From the NCBI GenBank assembly GCA_963675055.2, contig CAXXJE010000005.1:620001-684000 (forward strand): a DNA stretch of 64,000 bases, in the 5' to 3' direction. The notes under the pieces were generated by a model, which was not told the DNA's origin, searched no databases, and saw only the letters and a program-made list of their open reading frames with translations. The stretch is from PGYT01 sp963675055 (lineage in GTDB: Bacteria; Bacteroidota; Ignavibacteria; Ignavibacteriales; Melioribacteraceae). The translations under genes and the position numbers were made by a program. This document shows, in pieces, positions 37,452-47,169 of the stretch. Positions within the stretch are counted from its first letter, which is position 1; each line of letters opens with the position of its first letter.

Positions 37452-40400
37452 TCAGCGCACTACAGCTAATTTCTGAGTCACCTTAAAAGTCTCATCACCG
37501 GACTTTGCGTATATCCTGTACAAATACACACCGTTTGCTATCAGATCTCCATCCTCATCTCTGCCGTCCCAGGGAATATGATTGAAGTCTGTTTTAAGAT
37601 TTGTCCGGTCGACTTCAAGTTTTCTAATTAGTCTTCCAGCAACTGTATAAACTTTAATGTATAATTCTTCAGGCACGTTAGTCAGGCGGAATGTAAAATG
37701 GGTATCATCCCGGAACGGATTGGGATAATTGTATGTATCCAATATCTTAAGTTCGTTGGAAACTAAGAACATTTTTTCATACGACGGGATTGACTGTGTC
37801 TGTCCTGATTGATCTTTACCAAATACTCTCAGAACATATTCACCGTTACTAAACTTAGGATTATATGAGTAGTGCATTTGATTGTTAACTGCGTCGTTGC
37901 TCGTCATTATTCTGGATAATGAAACAGGTTCACCATTAATTGAAAAGTTTACAGCATTCGTATCTGATGTTGAAAACCATGAGGGATAAGTTAGATCAAT
38001 TATGATGCTCGGTGTTGGTGAGATATAATCACCATCATTAATATCCATCCCATCAAAAGTAACAGCAAGTAAGGCCTCAGATAGAGATGTAACTACAGTG
38101 TCTTCTTCTATATAAAATGGAATAGAATAGAAATTATTATCCTCGTAAAGCTCAAGTATCTTATCATCCGTATCAACACTAATGTTAAAAGCCATATTTC
38201 CCCAGCCGTCATCGTAATCAGGAGTCAACTTCATTTCAAACATACGATCATCCATTGCCGGAATAATTACATTCTCCAACCGCTCCAGTAGCTTGGTAGT
38301 ATTATCCGGTTTAAGAAGCTCAACATTTATGTTAAAACTATCTGCTGAAGTCTCACCGACATTGAAGACGCGGAAATTCAACTTGTTAGTTTCCCCCTGG
38401 ATTATCGTATCCCGCTGAACGGAGACTACCTGATAGTTGAGACCTAGTTCAGCTACTCCGTTATAATTAACTCCAAGAGATTTTATGGATGGGGAGATAC
38501 CGTCTGAACTTGATTGCATAGTAATTATAAACCGGGCTGAATGAACTTCCTCGGTATTAAGGAAGGATAGTGGAATTGAATTTTGATTTACATCCACCAT
38601 ATCAAGAGTATCGTAATTTTCACCATTGAAAGTAATCGGAGTTAATTGTATGCCGGAACCTGACGGTCTATCATTTTCAATAGTTATTTTATTCCAGTAA
38701 GCTGATGGACCAATATCTGGAGTAATAAACGTTCCTTCCTCACCAATGAAATCTTTACTTAATTCAATTATTGCAGGTCCTTCAAATTGCCCAGTATAAA
38801 CTTCTGGAACAGATCCAGCCGGAGCCCCTTTTTTACCGATAATACACCATGACTCCCTGTATCTAACACTATCGATCAAAATACTTCCCACCCGTTTAAT
38901 GGCTTCACGTACTGCAGATGGTGGAGAATATCCCAGTACGGATTGAGCAGCATCATCACAAACGGCTAAGGCAATTAAAGTACTATCTGGTAGTTTATTC
39001 AAAAATGTTATTAAGGAATCTCCTGATTCAGTCCTTGGAAAAGTAAAATATCTAAAATCAGTAGGTAAATATGTTTCTGGATTTAAAATTATTCCGACAA
39101 TTCCCCAGAAAAAGGTATTAGGTAGTTTTTCTAATCCATTAATTTCCATTGAAGCGAATTTGCCATCGGAAGAACCTGCTGAAGTTAATTTTAGCGAATT
39201 AACCAATGTATCCAGTTTAATTATTAGATTGTTTGAATCGTAACTCATCCCATTGAATTCAAAGTTAACAGGCTTAGTGTTTTCCCAAAGCCAGTTTTCT
39301 GATTTGAGTGACTTAATAAATGAATATGATGTTGACCAGTCATTATCAGTATTAGCAGTATTTGTTTGGTACCAGTATCTTTCTTCGTATGCCAGACTAT
39401 CCAATGGAATAGCAGTAACAAAAGTATCCAGATGTGCCTGCTGAGAAGCAGCACCATCAAAATCTGGATCTGACGAAACCCTGAAATATAAATTCTCGAT
39501 CGGGTTTTCAGTATCTATTTGTGGATTTAGTACATTGATTTTATCATTCGCAACGGCATAATATCTATCCGCTAAAAGAGGTCGAAAGGAGGAAGAGTTG
39601 ACTTTAATTGGAATTGTAATTTGATTATCGTTCTCATTCAACTCATCAACTTTATTATCGGGATCCAGAACAATACTTACACTGTGCAATCCCGATTTGA
39701 ATTCTATGGGTATGCTGAATAACAGTGTATCATTTAGATTAGGCATTTTACGTAATCTGGTAGAATTGAATATAATAGATCCCAGATATTCATCTTTAAT
39801 GCTAATTTCCAGACTATCATCGTTTACGAAACCGAAGTTAGAATATGTTAATTGGAAATAAGCCGAATCATTTACATCAAGCAGTTCATCCGACTTCACA
39901 TTTAAACCGCTTTCAACAATGTTTAGATTTGGTTTATCAGGTAATCTAAGTGAAATTACAGGATCTCCTAGAAGTACATTACAATAGTTATAAACTCTGT
40001 TAACATCACTGTACCCATAATCTTTAAGGAGTTCAATTTTCGACAATGCATGAGCCTGCCCGATATTCAACTCGAAATCCTTTAAAAATTTTGAGTAAAA
40101 CAGGTTTGGAACGACCAACGCTGTGGATAGAAAACCAAAGCTCGTATTACCTAAATATGCAATGGCTTCGCTATTCTCATTTCTTGAGGTAAACAATTCA
40201 CCGAATGCTTCAACATCAGGTTCAGCAAATTTACCTGTTGAACATCCGAAATCGGAGATCAAGGGATTCCGGTCATCATAATCGGATTTGAGATTCTCTA
40301 CTTCCGTAATGCCGTTATCCCAGGTTCTAGTACCACTGTGTCCAATATAGGATATGAACAGTCCTCCTTCTGCAACTATATTATTGAATTCTTCTTGTGA

Positions 40401-42818
40401 ATAAGGACCAAGGTTACCAAGTGGATTATAAGTCTTGTAAAAGTGAAATGATTTTCCACCAACCGGTGCGGGATCAATTAATTCTGTTTGTATATCATCA
40501 TTGATACTTTTCAACAGCTCAACTTCATCCGGATCCTGGTCGTTACCTCCTGTAAATAGTAGAAATGTTTTATTCCAATTGTCAAATTCCCTGCTAATAT
40601 ACGATTTATGTTTATTTAAATAATTTATCACCTCTTCATTATCCATTGCCGGAATTCGCCCAATATACATTTGCGGCAAGTCAGTTAATGAATCACTCAA
40701 AGTAGTATACCAGGAATCACTCACCGGTGTGCCGTACGACGGTACCAAATCTTCTTTAATAAACGGTACTGGTGAAACAACATGCCGGTAATCATAATTA
40801 GCATCACCAACAATTAAAATGTAACTTGGCTTTGGAACTACCCAGGTTGAATAAGCTGTATTAATAAATTCTTTTATTGCTTCAGCGCTCTTATGTCCAA
40901 AGCCGAATTCGTCGTATATATCATCGACCCACGCAATTTGCGTCCTCAATTCATAACTGGAATTTATAAATTCAGCATACTCAGTAACACTTTCTTCTAA
41001 AACTTTGTTGGAAATGATAATATAATCTGCCCCATTGTTTTTATCATTTAAATTGACGAATCTTTTTGAATACGTGAATTGAGGAGTTTTCAACTTACTA
41101 TTACTCAAAATTAGATATTCACTATCGCCGGAAACTGAATCATTGAAGAAAATGTTACCGCTGACGAAATTTACATTCAATCTTTTTGCAATAGGTTTAA
41201 CCTTCCAAAACTCATAATCTTCAGGATTATCAACACTACTTATTTGTATAGTTGCATATCTATCTTTAAAATCGTCCGGAAATTTTAACTTCAGAGAATC
41301 ATTTTCAATGACATTCTGTACAGGAATCTCAATCTCAATCCAATCTATTAGAGCCTGATGAAATAGTGCGCTGGTTTCATTCCCGATAATTGTAATTCCG
41401 TTATTTCCCTGCTTTAGTTCATCTGTATTGAAGGACGAAAACAAATTGGCAGTCTTCCTGAAATTAAATACGGATGTATCCAGCGCAGAACCTGAGTTCA
41501 TGGAATATGAGAAACTATGTGCATCCTGAGTAATATTTGCCGCGTGACTGATCAGCCGAATATAAACCTCGGCAATCTGATCGGGCAAAATGTTATTCTG
41601 AAGAAAATAATAGCTAACATTTCTACCATTCCCTATTGTCTTTCCAGTCCATGTTTTTATCATAAATTCGAATGGCAGTTCTCCCTGAGGCGTTCCGGAA
41701 TTGTTATACCAAAATCTTTCATCGCTTTCTAAATGATGGAAAGATACATGCTGAGTAATAGTATCGATGGCAGAAGTTGATTCGTTCGGCAACTCCATAA
41801 CCCTTTTACCTGCACTGCCGGTCCAATTAAGCCAAACGTAGGATGTATCGGAATATTTATCAATATACGGAATGTATTCTTCTCCTGATGCGGGCAACTT
41901 CCTGTAATCCTCCCTGGAATAGTTTTTCTCCGCAAATAACAAAATATAATCCGATTCATCAAAGACCAAATCATCTTCGCCAAAAACAAATATTGGGATC
42001 TCTGCTCCTTCACTATAGACCTTAAGATTAACAGGATTTATAACATTTGGATTAACTCCGCTCATTTGCAGAAATTCATAATCGATTTTGTATATACCGT
42101 CCTCTGCAATTCCCAGCTTCACGTAGGAGGAGCTGTAATCTATCCAATCTGATTTAGAAATCGTATTAATATCGGGCGCACTTCTGAATTCAACGGCCTC
42201 GTTAAAATTTAGGATAATCTCCTTCAATGTGCTTTCAAAAAGTGAAAGTGGTGTATTGTTAAATACAAAATTTGTGTACTCGTATTCCAATTCGATATCG
42301 GCAGACTGAGTAATTTGCAGATTCTTTTTAATGAAATCGTACTTATAATTATTCACATTTATAACAGCGACATAAAACCCACCAAGCCATTTATATCCGA
42401 TAATACTAATGTCCACAGAAGGATATATGTTAGATCTGACGAAATTCAAATCGACGGGATTCTCTTTATATTCAAGATTATCGTCCGCAGTTACCACCGC
42501 TTTCGGATTTCCGCTTATCAATACATCCTTCATTGTATCATACTCAATATTACTTAGATTCAATTTCTTAATTTTAGCTCCTGGAGGAAGAGCAATAAAA
42601 AAATTCTGTGAAGGAAGGTTCGGAGTTCCCGGGTGTGAAACATCATAAAAGTCCGGGAAGCTTAATTTTTCAGAAGTATTCTCATGATATACTTCTGGTT
42701 TATATTCTCTTAGAACAATATTATATTTTTTGTTCGCGGTTTTCTGCCCGAACAAGCTAGTTGTTAAAATGACAAGATAAATTATAATCGTTCTATTATT
42801 TTGAATAAAATAATTCAT
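37452..42818 (-). CDS. porU: PorU-like type IX secretion C25 (gingipain-family) protease/sortase
   Basis: PorU cleaves the C-terminal signal from type IX cargo at the outer membrane and attaches cargo to the surface. From ATG 42818 the protein has 1788 residues, long for the family. A signal peptide (about residues 10-26) is followed by an N-terminal beta domain and the C25 domain with His827 (YIGHSGTRTW) and Cys859 (FGCSTGKF). Ig-like and CARDB-like repeats come next, and it ends with YPNPFRDDTHFTFRL plus WDGRDEDGDLIANGVYLYRI, a FlgD-like/sorting-type tail. The frame could open at TTG 42848, but the ATG starts directly at the signal peptide. Some secreted gingipain-type proteases share this layout, so sortase function is likely rather than certain. 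Confidence 0.8.
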   Translation of the reverse strand: MNYFIQNNRTIIIYLVILTTSLFGQKTANKKYNIVLREYKPEVYHENTSEKLSFPDFYDVSHPGTPNLPSQNFFIALPPGAKIKKLNLSNIEYDTMKDVLISGNPKAVVTADDNLEYKENPVDLNFVRSNIYPSVDISIIGYKWLGGFYVAVINVNNYKYDFIKKNLQITQSADIELEYEYTNFVFNNTPLSLFESTLKEIILNFNEAVEFRSAPDINTISKSDWIDYSSSYVKLGIAEDGIYKIDYEFLQMSGVNPNVINPVNLKVYSEGAEIPIFVFGEDDLVFDESDYILLFAEKNYSREDYRKLPASGEEYIPYIDKYSDTSYVWLNWTGSAGKRVMELPNESTSAIDTITQHVSFHHLESDERFWYNNSGTPQGELPFEFMIKTWTGKTIGNGRNVSYYFLQNNILPDQIAEVYIRLISHAANITQDAHSFSYSMNSGSALDTSVFNFRKTANLFSSFNTDELKQGNNGITIIGNETSALFHQALIDWIEIEIPVQNVIENDSLKLKFPDDFKDRYATIQISSVDNPEDYEFWKVKPIAKRLNVNFVSGNIFFNDSVSGDSEYLILSNSKLKTPQFTYSKRFVNLNDKNNGADYIIISNKVLEESVTEYAEFINSSYELRTQIAWVDDIYDEFGFGHKSAEAIKEFINTAYSTWVVPKPSYILIVGDANYDYRHVVSPVPFIKEDLVPSYGTPVSDSWYTTLSDSLTDLPQMYIGRIPAMDNEEVINYLNKHKSYISREFDNWNKTFLLFTGGNDQDPDEVELLKSINDDIQTELIDPAPVGGKSFHFYKTYNPLGNLGPYSQEEFNNIVAEGGLFISYIGHSGTRTWDNGITEVENLKSDYDDRNPLISDFGCSTGKFAEPDVEAFGELFTSRNENSEAIAYLGNTSFGFLSTALVVPNLFYSKFLKDFELNIGQAHALSKIELLKDYGYSDVNRVYNYCNVLLGDPVISLRLPDKPNLNIVESGLNVKSDELLDVNDSAYFQLTYSNFGFVNDDSLEISIKDEYLGSIIFNSTRLRKMPNLNDTLLFSIPIEFKSGLHSVSIVLDPDNKVDELNENDNQITIPIKVNSSSFRPLLADRYYAVANDKINVLNPQIDTENPIENLYFRVSSDPDFDGAASQQAHLDTFVTAIPLDSLAYEERYWYQTNTANTDNDWSTSYSFIKSLKSENWLWENTKPVNFEFNGMSYDSNNLIIKLDTLVNSLKLTSAGSSDGKFASMEINGLEKLPNTFFWGIVGIILNPETYLPTDFRYFTFPRTESGDSLITFLNKLPDSTLIALAVCDDAAQSVLGYSPPSAVREAIKRVGSILIDSVRYRESWCIIGKKGAPAGSVPEVYTGQFEGPAIIELSKDFIGEEGTFITPDIGPSAYWNKITIENDRPSGSGIQLTPITFNGENYDTLDMVDVNQNSIPLSFLNTEEVHSARFIITMQSSSDGISPSIKSLGVNYNGVAELGLNYQVVSVQRDTIIQGETNKLNFRVFNVGETSADSFNINVELLKPDNTTKLLERLENVIIPAMDDRMFEMKLTPDYDDGWGNMAFNISVDTDDKILELYEDNNFYSIPFYIEEDTVVTSLSEALLAVTFDGMDINDGDYISPTPSIIIDLTYPSWFSTSDTNAVNFSINGEPVSLSRIMTSNDAVNNQMHYSYNPKFSNGEYVLRVFGKDQSGQTQSIPSYEKMFLVSNELKILDTYNYPNPFRDDTHFTFRLTNVPEELYIKVYTVAGRLIRKLEVDRTNLKTDFNHIPWDGRDEDGDLIANGVYLYRIYAKSGDETFKVTQKLAVVR

Positions 42819-43272
42819 TCTTATATGAAACCAATTTATGGATAACAAATTCTTTAGTTAAAACAATTAAATTATAATCTGCAGGAATCTAATCGATTGC
42901 TCCCACATAAAAACAAGATACAGCAACTTCTATAAAAGCAGAAAAAAACACAAAATAATTATTAGCTCATTATTATATGATCAGGCAATTCAAATTAGCA
43001 GTTTAGGATTCTACATATAACAAGATTATCATTGAAACAGGTAATTTACTTGTAACACTCCCGGATTAATTAAACGGTGATAATATTATTCCAAGATCTC
43101 AAATAATTTAATACAATAGGTTAAAGAAGCCTTCATCCTTTCCACATAATGAAATAATAATTAAATAGTATGCCGCCAATAGAAAAAACACTTTTTAACA
43201 AAAAGATGGCAGAATTAAGATTCCGATCAAAGTTTTTGTTATCCTTAACAACCTGAAGCATTTATAGGTATT
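42819..43272. other. Gene-free AT-rich intergenic region
   Basis: About 450 bases between the end of the surface-polysaccharide run and porU. I see no ORF, tRNA or clear promoter. A weak A/T-only inverted repeat (CTTTTT-AAC-AAAAAG) near 43190-43206 might terminate the upstream glycosyltransferase operon. Confidence 0.5.
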
Positions 43273-44034
43273 TCAACTCTTCTTGATCGATTTAAAATAT
43301 TCATTTATTGTTAACAGCATAAAAACAGGAATACCCCGAGCATACCTTATTAGATATTTGCCCGGATGAAAAACAGCCCTTGCCAACCATTCGAATCCGA
43401 TTTTTCGGATAAACCCGTGACCTCTGATTTTTTTCCCGGCATAGTATGTAATTAAATCCCCCACGGACATAAGTACATTTGTTTGGATTACCTCCTTGTA
43501 CTTAGCAATCCACAATTCCTGCCTGGGGGTTCCAAGACCAACTAAAACAATATCCGGATTCAGGCTATTGATACGATCAATTAATTCATTACTATCTAAG
43601 TCGGAGTATCCGCTTTCATAACCAACGAGTTTTAAAGCCGGATAATCCCGTTCAATATTTTGCACTGCTGATTCAATTACTATCTGTTCACTACCGAGTA
43701 AAAAAATTGAGTACGCCTTTTCTTCGATTGACGACAACAAATCATATCCGTGATCAGTCAGATTAAATCGTTTTAACTCTGCTTCCTTTGCAAGTATCTT
43801 TGCTGCAAGGTAAACACCTGTTCCATCCGGGAAGGTATAGTTAAGCTGATCAAATGCCTCTGAAAGTTTTTCATTGTCACTTAAACTCACAATTGATGAA
43901 GCATTCAAATAACCGATTGATATACTCATATTTTTCCGAATTGAGACATCAATAATAGCACATAAAACTCCGAAGTCTATTAGGTCAATTTTACGCGTAA
44001 ACAGAGAAATATTTTTAACAAGGAGTTTATTCAT
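43273..44034 (-). CDS. WecG/TagA/CpsF-family glycosyltransferase (GT26)
   Basis: This 253-residue transferase adds a sugar, usually N-acetylmannosamine(-uronate) or similar, to an undecaprenyl-linked primer. Family features are SIGYLNASS near residue 40, FPDGTGVYLA around 88, the ILVGLGTPRQELWI-type motif near 160, and a C-terminal basic/hydrophobic membrane-binding tail. The ATG overlaps the stop of the preceding GT4 gene by one base. It is the last gene of the polysaccharide run. Confidence 0.88.
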   Translation of the reverse strand: MNKLLVKNISLFTRKIDLIDFGVLCAIIDVSIRKNMSISIGYLNASSIVSLSDNEKLSEAFDQLNYTFPDGTGVYLAAKILAKEAELKRFNLTDHGYDLLSSIEEKAYSIFLLGSEQIVIESAVQNIERDYPALKLVGYESGYSDLDSNELIDRINSLNPDIVLVGLGTPRQELWIAKYKEVIQTNVLMSVGDLITYYAGKKIRGHGFIRKIGFEWLARAVFHPGKYLIRYARGIPVFMLLTINEYFKSIKKS

Positions 44035-45095
44035 TACAAATCTCTATAAATTCGAAGTAGTCGGTCACAGTATTCTTTTGAATTATTATACTTCTCTGCG
44101 CATTTACGATTGTTCTCACCTAATTTAATCGCCAACTGTTTATTCCCAACCAGTAAATCAATTTTTTCGACTAAGTCATTACTGTCAGCGGGTTTAACTA
44201 AGAGTCCATTAAATCCATCAACTATATACTCGCTGATACCTCCAACATTTGAGGCAATAACCGGTTTGGAATGAATACCCGCTTCCAGCATAACATACGG
44301 AAACGTATCATTTCGTGAGGGGATAATAACAACTGTTGACAAATCATAATACGAATTCATATAATTATTACTTCCGACATATAGAATACGAATTCCGTTT
44401 ATTTCACTTTTTTTCTCTCCGTAGAATATTCCTGCAAGTACTAAGATTGTATTTTTACTATTCAAATAGTCAACCGCTTCCAGTAAAACATCATATCCCT
44501 TTACTGGTGAGTCTCTTCCGATAAACAATACAATATTATAATTATCAGACTTGTATTTATTAATAATGTCTGTATATTCATTTCGTTCAGCATCAAATTC
44601 TGTTATATCTATAAAATTATATGTTAGCGATAGATTTTCCGGATCAACATCATAGTTCTCTAAAATATTATTATATCCCGCCTTACTAACAGATATAATC
44701 TTATCCGATTTAAAACTTAGTGAGGCTAGCCCTTTCAGCATACTGTGAACAGTTGTAACCAATTTCACTCCTGTAAGCTTCGAAACACAATAAGAAACAA
44801 ACTCGGGAAATCGATGATGAGTATGAATGATGTCGATCCTGTTCTTCTTAACAAACAAATAAAGATTCCACACGAATGGGATAAAGTATGCAAGGTTGAC
44901 AATTCCACGATCGAATCTGAATTTATAAACATTTCTAAAATTTAGTTTTTTCAATCTGTCAAGTGAATCACCCTTGTTTGTAATAAAAAACATTTTAATC
45001 TCAGGGTAGAACGACAAATGCTTTATTAACAGATAAACATGTTTACTCACGCCGCAAGCATAGTTAAAGTCCGGTGATATGTATAATACTTTCAT
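44034..45095 (-). CDS. GT4-family glycosyltransferase
   Basis: This 353-residue GT-B transferase has an N-terminal glycine loop (DFNYACGVSKHVYLL), HTHHRFPEF, and C-terminal nucleotide-sugar motifs LFIGRDSPVKGYD and the E-x7-E-type SRNDTFPYVMLEAGIHSKPVI. It is a retaining family 4 transferase that would extend the surface glycan from a nucleotide sugar. Spacing to the GT9 gene is 3 bases. Confidence 0.88.
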   Translation of the reverse strand: MKVLYISPDFNYACGVSKHVYLLIKHLSFYPEIKMFFITNKGDSLDRLKKLNFRNVYKFRFDRGIVNLAYFIPFVWNLYLFVKKNRIDIIHTHHRFPEFVSYCVSKLTGVKLVTTVHSMLKGLASLSFKSDKIISVSKAGYNNILENYDVDPENLSLTYNFIDITEFDAERNEYTDIINKYKSDNYNIVLFIGRDSPVKGYDVLLEAVDYLNSKNTILVLAGIFYGEKKSEINGIRILYVGSNNYMNSYYDLSTVVIIPSRNDTFPYVMLEAGIHSKPVIASNVGGISEYIVDGFNGLLVKPADSNDLVEKIDLLVGNKQLAIKLGENNRKCAEKYNNSKEYCDRLLRIYRDL

Positions 45096-45098
45096 GTT

Positions 45099-46247
45099 TT
45101 ACTCTTCCAGCAGAGACAGGACAGAATCGTATACAGTTTTAACTTTAATTTTACTAACACAATAGCTCTCTGAGTATATACAATTCCAATCGCATCCAAA
45201 ACAGTCGAGTTTGTAATATAAAAATCTGGTTCTTATATTATTCTTATATGGGAAAAACGTCATATCCTTTCCCCCTCCCATAAGGCAGATTAAAGGTGTG
45301 GAAGTGTAAAGAGCCAGATGTGACAATCCCGAATCATTGCCGATAAATAAATCACATTGTTCCAGTGCTTCGGGCAGAGCACTTAAAGTCAGATTTCCGG
45401 AATTGACATAAATATTACGCCTTTGCTCACTAATTTTCAGGATATGTTTTTTTTGTTTAAGAGTACCAAATAATACAACCGTATAGTCTTTGGACAATAA
45501 CTCGCATAATTCCCTAAAATTTTTCATTCCCCAATCTTTGATATGTGAAGATGCAAACGGAGCAATTCCAATAGTTTTTCTATTTTTATCACTGTGAAAA
45601 TTAAAGTTCGAATCATGATATATAAAAATATCTTTTGTGCAGACAGTTAAATCTATATCAAGGAATTGCAGGACGTTAGCTAATTTCACATACTCCTTTA
45701 TATTGCCAAAATCAAAGAACTTGGTATAGTATCGATTTAACCTGTACATATTATATTTTATCAAATACGGAGAATCACTGTTAAGACATATCCTTTGCTT
45801 TGCGCCTGACAAAATTGTTAATTCCTCATTTATAAATCCCCTTTGAGGGGTATAATTAAGACAGGTTTCACAGGCTAACTTTCTGACACTATTAATGAAT
45901 TTGATTTTATAGTTCAAGTCATATCTGTATCTGCTCTTATTCAAAGGAACAATCTCTATGTTCACATTTACTGATTGAAACAGAGCTTTAAGTTCGCCGG
46001 GAACTATTAAGTAAACTTTGTTATATTTATTCGAACTGGAAATGGAATACAAAAAATCCAACGATAAAATAATATCTCCCAGTTTATCTGTATTAATCAA
46101 CAATAATTCATTCTTTGTTCCGGTTTCTGTTTTAAACAAATTTCTCAGAACAAAGAACTCCGCAATGAATACAAGGCTTTTTATAAACAATACAAGCGTC
46201 TTGTCAATGGAATCCAGCAAAACGACAATTCTGTTTTTCTTATTCAT
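45099..46247 (-). CDS. GT9-family (heptosyltransferase-like) glycosyltransferase
   Basis: This 382-residue protein resembles ADP-heptose:LPS heptosyltransferases: the N-terminal INTDKLGDIILSLDFL segment, GIAPFASSHIKDWGMKNF, FIGNDSGLSHLA and a late Cys-rich FGCDWNCIYSESYC loop are family hallmarks. The sugar could be heptose or another residue. It overlaps both neighbours, confirming co-translation with the GT2 gene before it. Confidence 0.82.
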   Translation of the reverse strand: MNKKNRIVVLLDSIDKTLVLFIKSLVFIAEFFVLRNLFKTETGTKNELLLINTDKLGDIILSLDFLYSISSSNKYNKVYLIVPGELKALFQSVNVNIEIVPLNKSRYRYDLNYKIKFINSVRKLACETCLNYTPQRGFINEELTILSGAKQRICLNSDSPYLIKYNMYRLNRYYTKFFDFGNIKEYVKLANVLQFLDIDLTVCTKDIFIYHDSNFNFHSDKNRKTIGIAPFASSHIKDWGMKNFRELCELLSKDYTVVLFGTLKQKKHILKISEQRRNIYVNSGNLTLSALPEALEQCDLFIGNDSGLSHLALYTSTPLICLMGGGKDMTFFPYKNNIRTRFLYYKLDCFGCDWNCIYSESYCVSKIKVKTVYDSVLSLLEE

Positions 46248-47169
46248 TGTTAAAATCTTCAGGATAAATAGTTTTTGGATTAAAAAAAAGTCCTTGAAAA
46301 AAACTGCCAGTAATACCCACCAATCCGGTTGGTAAATATTTACCTTCTCTTCTCCTTCTTCCTTTTATAATTCGGATCGTGAACATTATTGCACTCACAA
46401 TTCCCCTTAACTTTGATTTATGAGTTATTAAGTTACGTAGAAGAATAACACTCACCATATTTCTCACTCCGTATTTCAATTTAATATCATGACTACTAAG
46501 AGTTGTATATGGATTTGCGTTCATATTCTCCTGAATATGGATGCATCTACTTTCCGGAACTAAAAATCCATTAAATCCTTTTGATATAATTCTCAATGTA
46601 AACTCAGCATCATCTCCCCATATGAAGAATTCCTTTTTCGGTAGTCCGACAACTCTGATCGTACTTTTTTTAAATAACACTGAACCGAAAGAAGCGCTAA
46701 TAATCGGAAGATATGACCTGCGTTTCATCGCATCAATAATCCTGTAAGGAGAGTCCAACTCCGGAATGTTGGGGTAGGCAACATCTCCGGATGTATCCAG
46801 CATCAGGCTTGATGCAAATCCGAATTTCTCGTTTAGCCGCTCAGCACATTCAAGCAATAGCTCCAGCGCTTTGATTTCAGGAACTATATCAGTATCAAGA
46901 CACCAGAAGAAATCGAGTCTGTTTTTATAAGCATGCAATAGACCAGTGAACTGTCCCCCTGCACTACCACCATTATCCTGTGTAATTATAGTTAAATCAG
47001 TTTGTTCATTCAACCATTCATACGTTCCGTCTGTACTTGAATTATTAACTACTATAATTTCATCAAGCTTCCTTGTTTGATTTCTTAAGGCCGAAACGCA
47101 TTTTTTTAACAGTCCCAATCTGTTATATGTAACAACAATAGCCGCTATTTTTATATCCGGATTATTCAT
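46240..47169 (-). CDS. GT2-family glycosyltransferase, possible galactofuranosyltransferase
   Basis: This 309-residue inverting transferase begins IAAIVVTYNRLGLLKKCV and carries NNSSTDGT, a DNGGSAGGQFTGL loop and a CLDTDIVPE metal site. The Asn-Gly-Gly-rich loop and DTD are like GlfT2-type galactofuranosyltransferases. Its start codon overlaps the end of the UDP-galactopyranose mutase gene by 8 bases. Together these suggest that it uses UDP-galactofuranose; the acceptor is unknown. Confidence 0.8.
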   Translation of the reverse strand: MNNPDIKIAAIVVTYNRLGLLKKCVSALRNQTRKLDEIIVVNNSSTDGTYEWLNEQTDLTIITQDNGGSAGGQFTGLLHAYKNRLDFFWCLDTDIVPEIKALELLLECAERLNEKFGFASSLMLDTSGDVAYPNIPELDSPYRIIDAMKRRSYLPIISASFGSVLFKKSTIRVVGLPKKEFFIWGDDAEFTLRIISKGFNGFLVPESRCIHIQENMNANPYTTLSSHDIKLKYGVRNMVSVILLRNLITHKSKLRGIVSAIMFTIRIIKGRRRREGKYLPTGLVGITGSFFQGLFFNPKTIYPEDFNNE

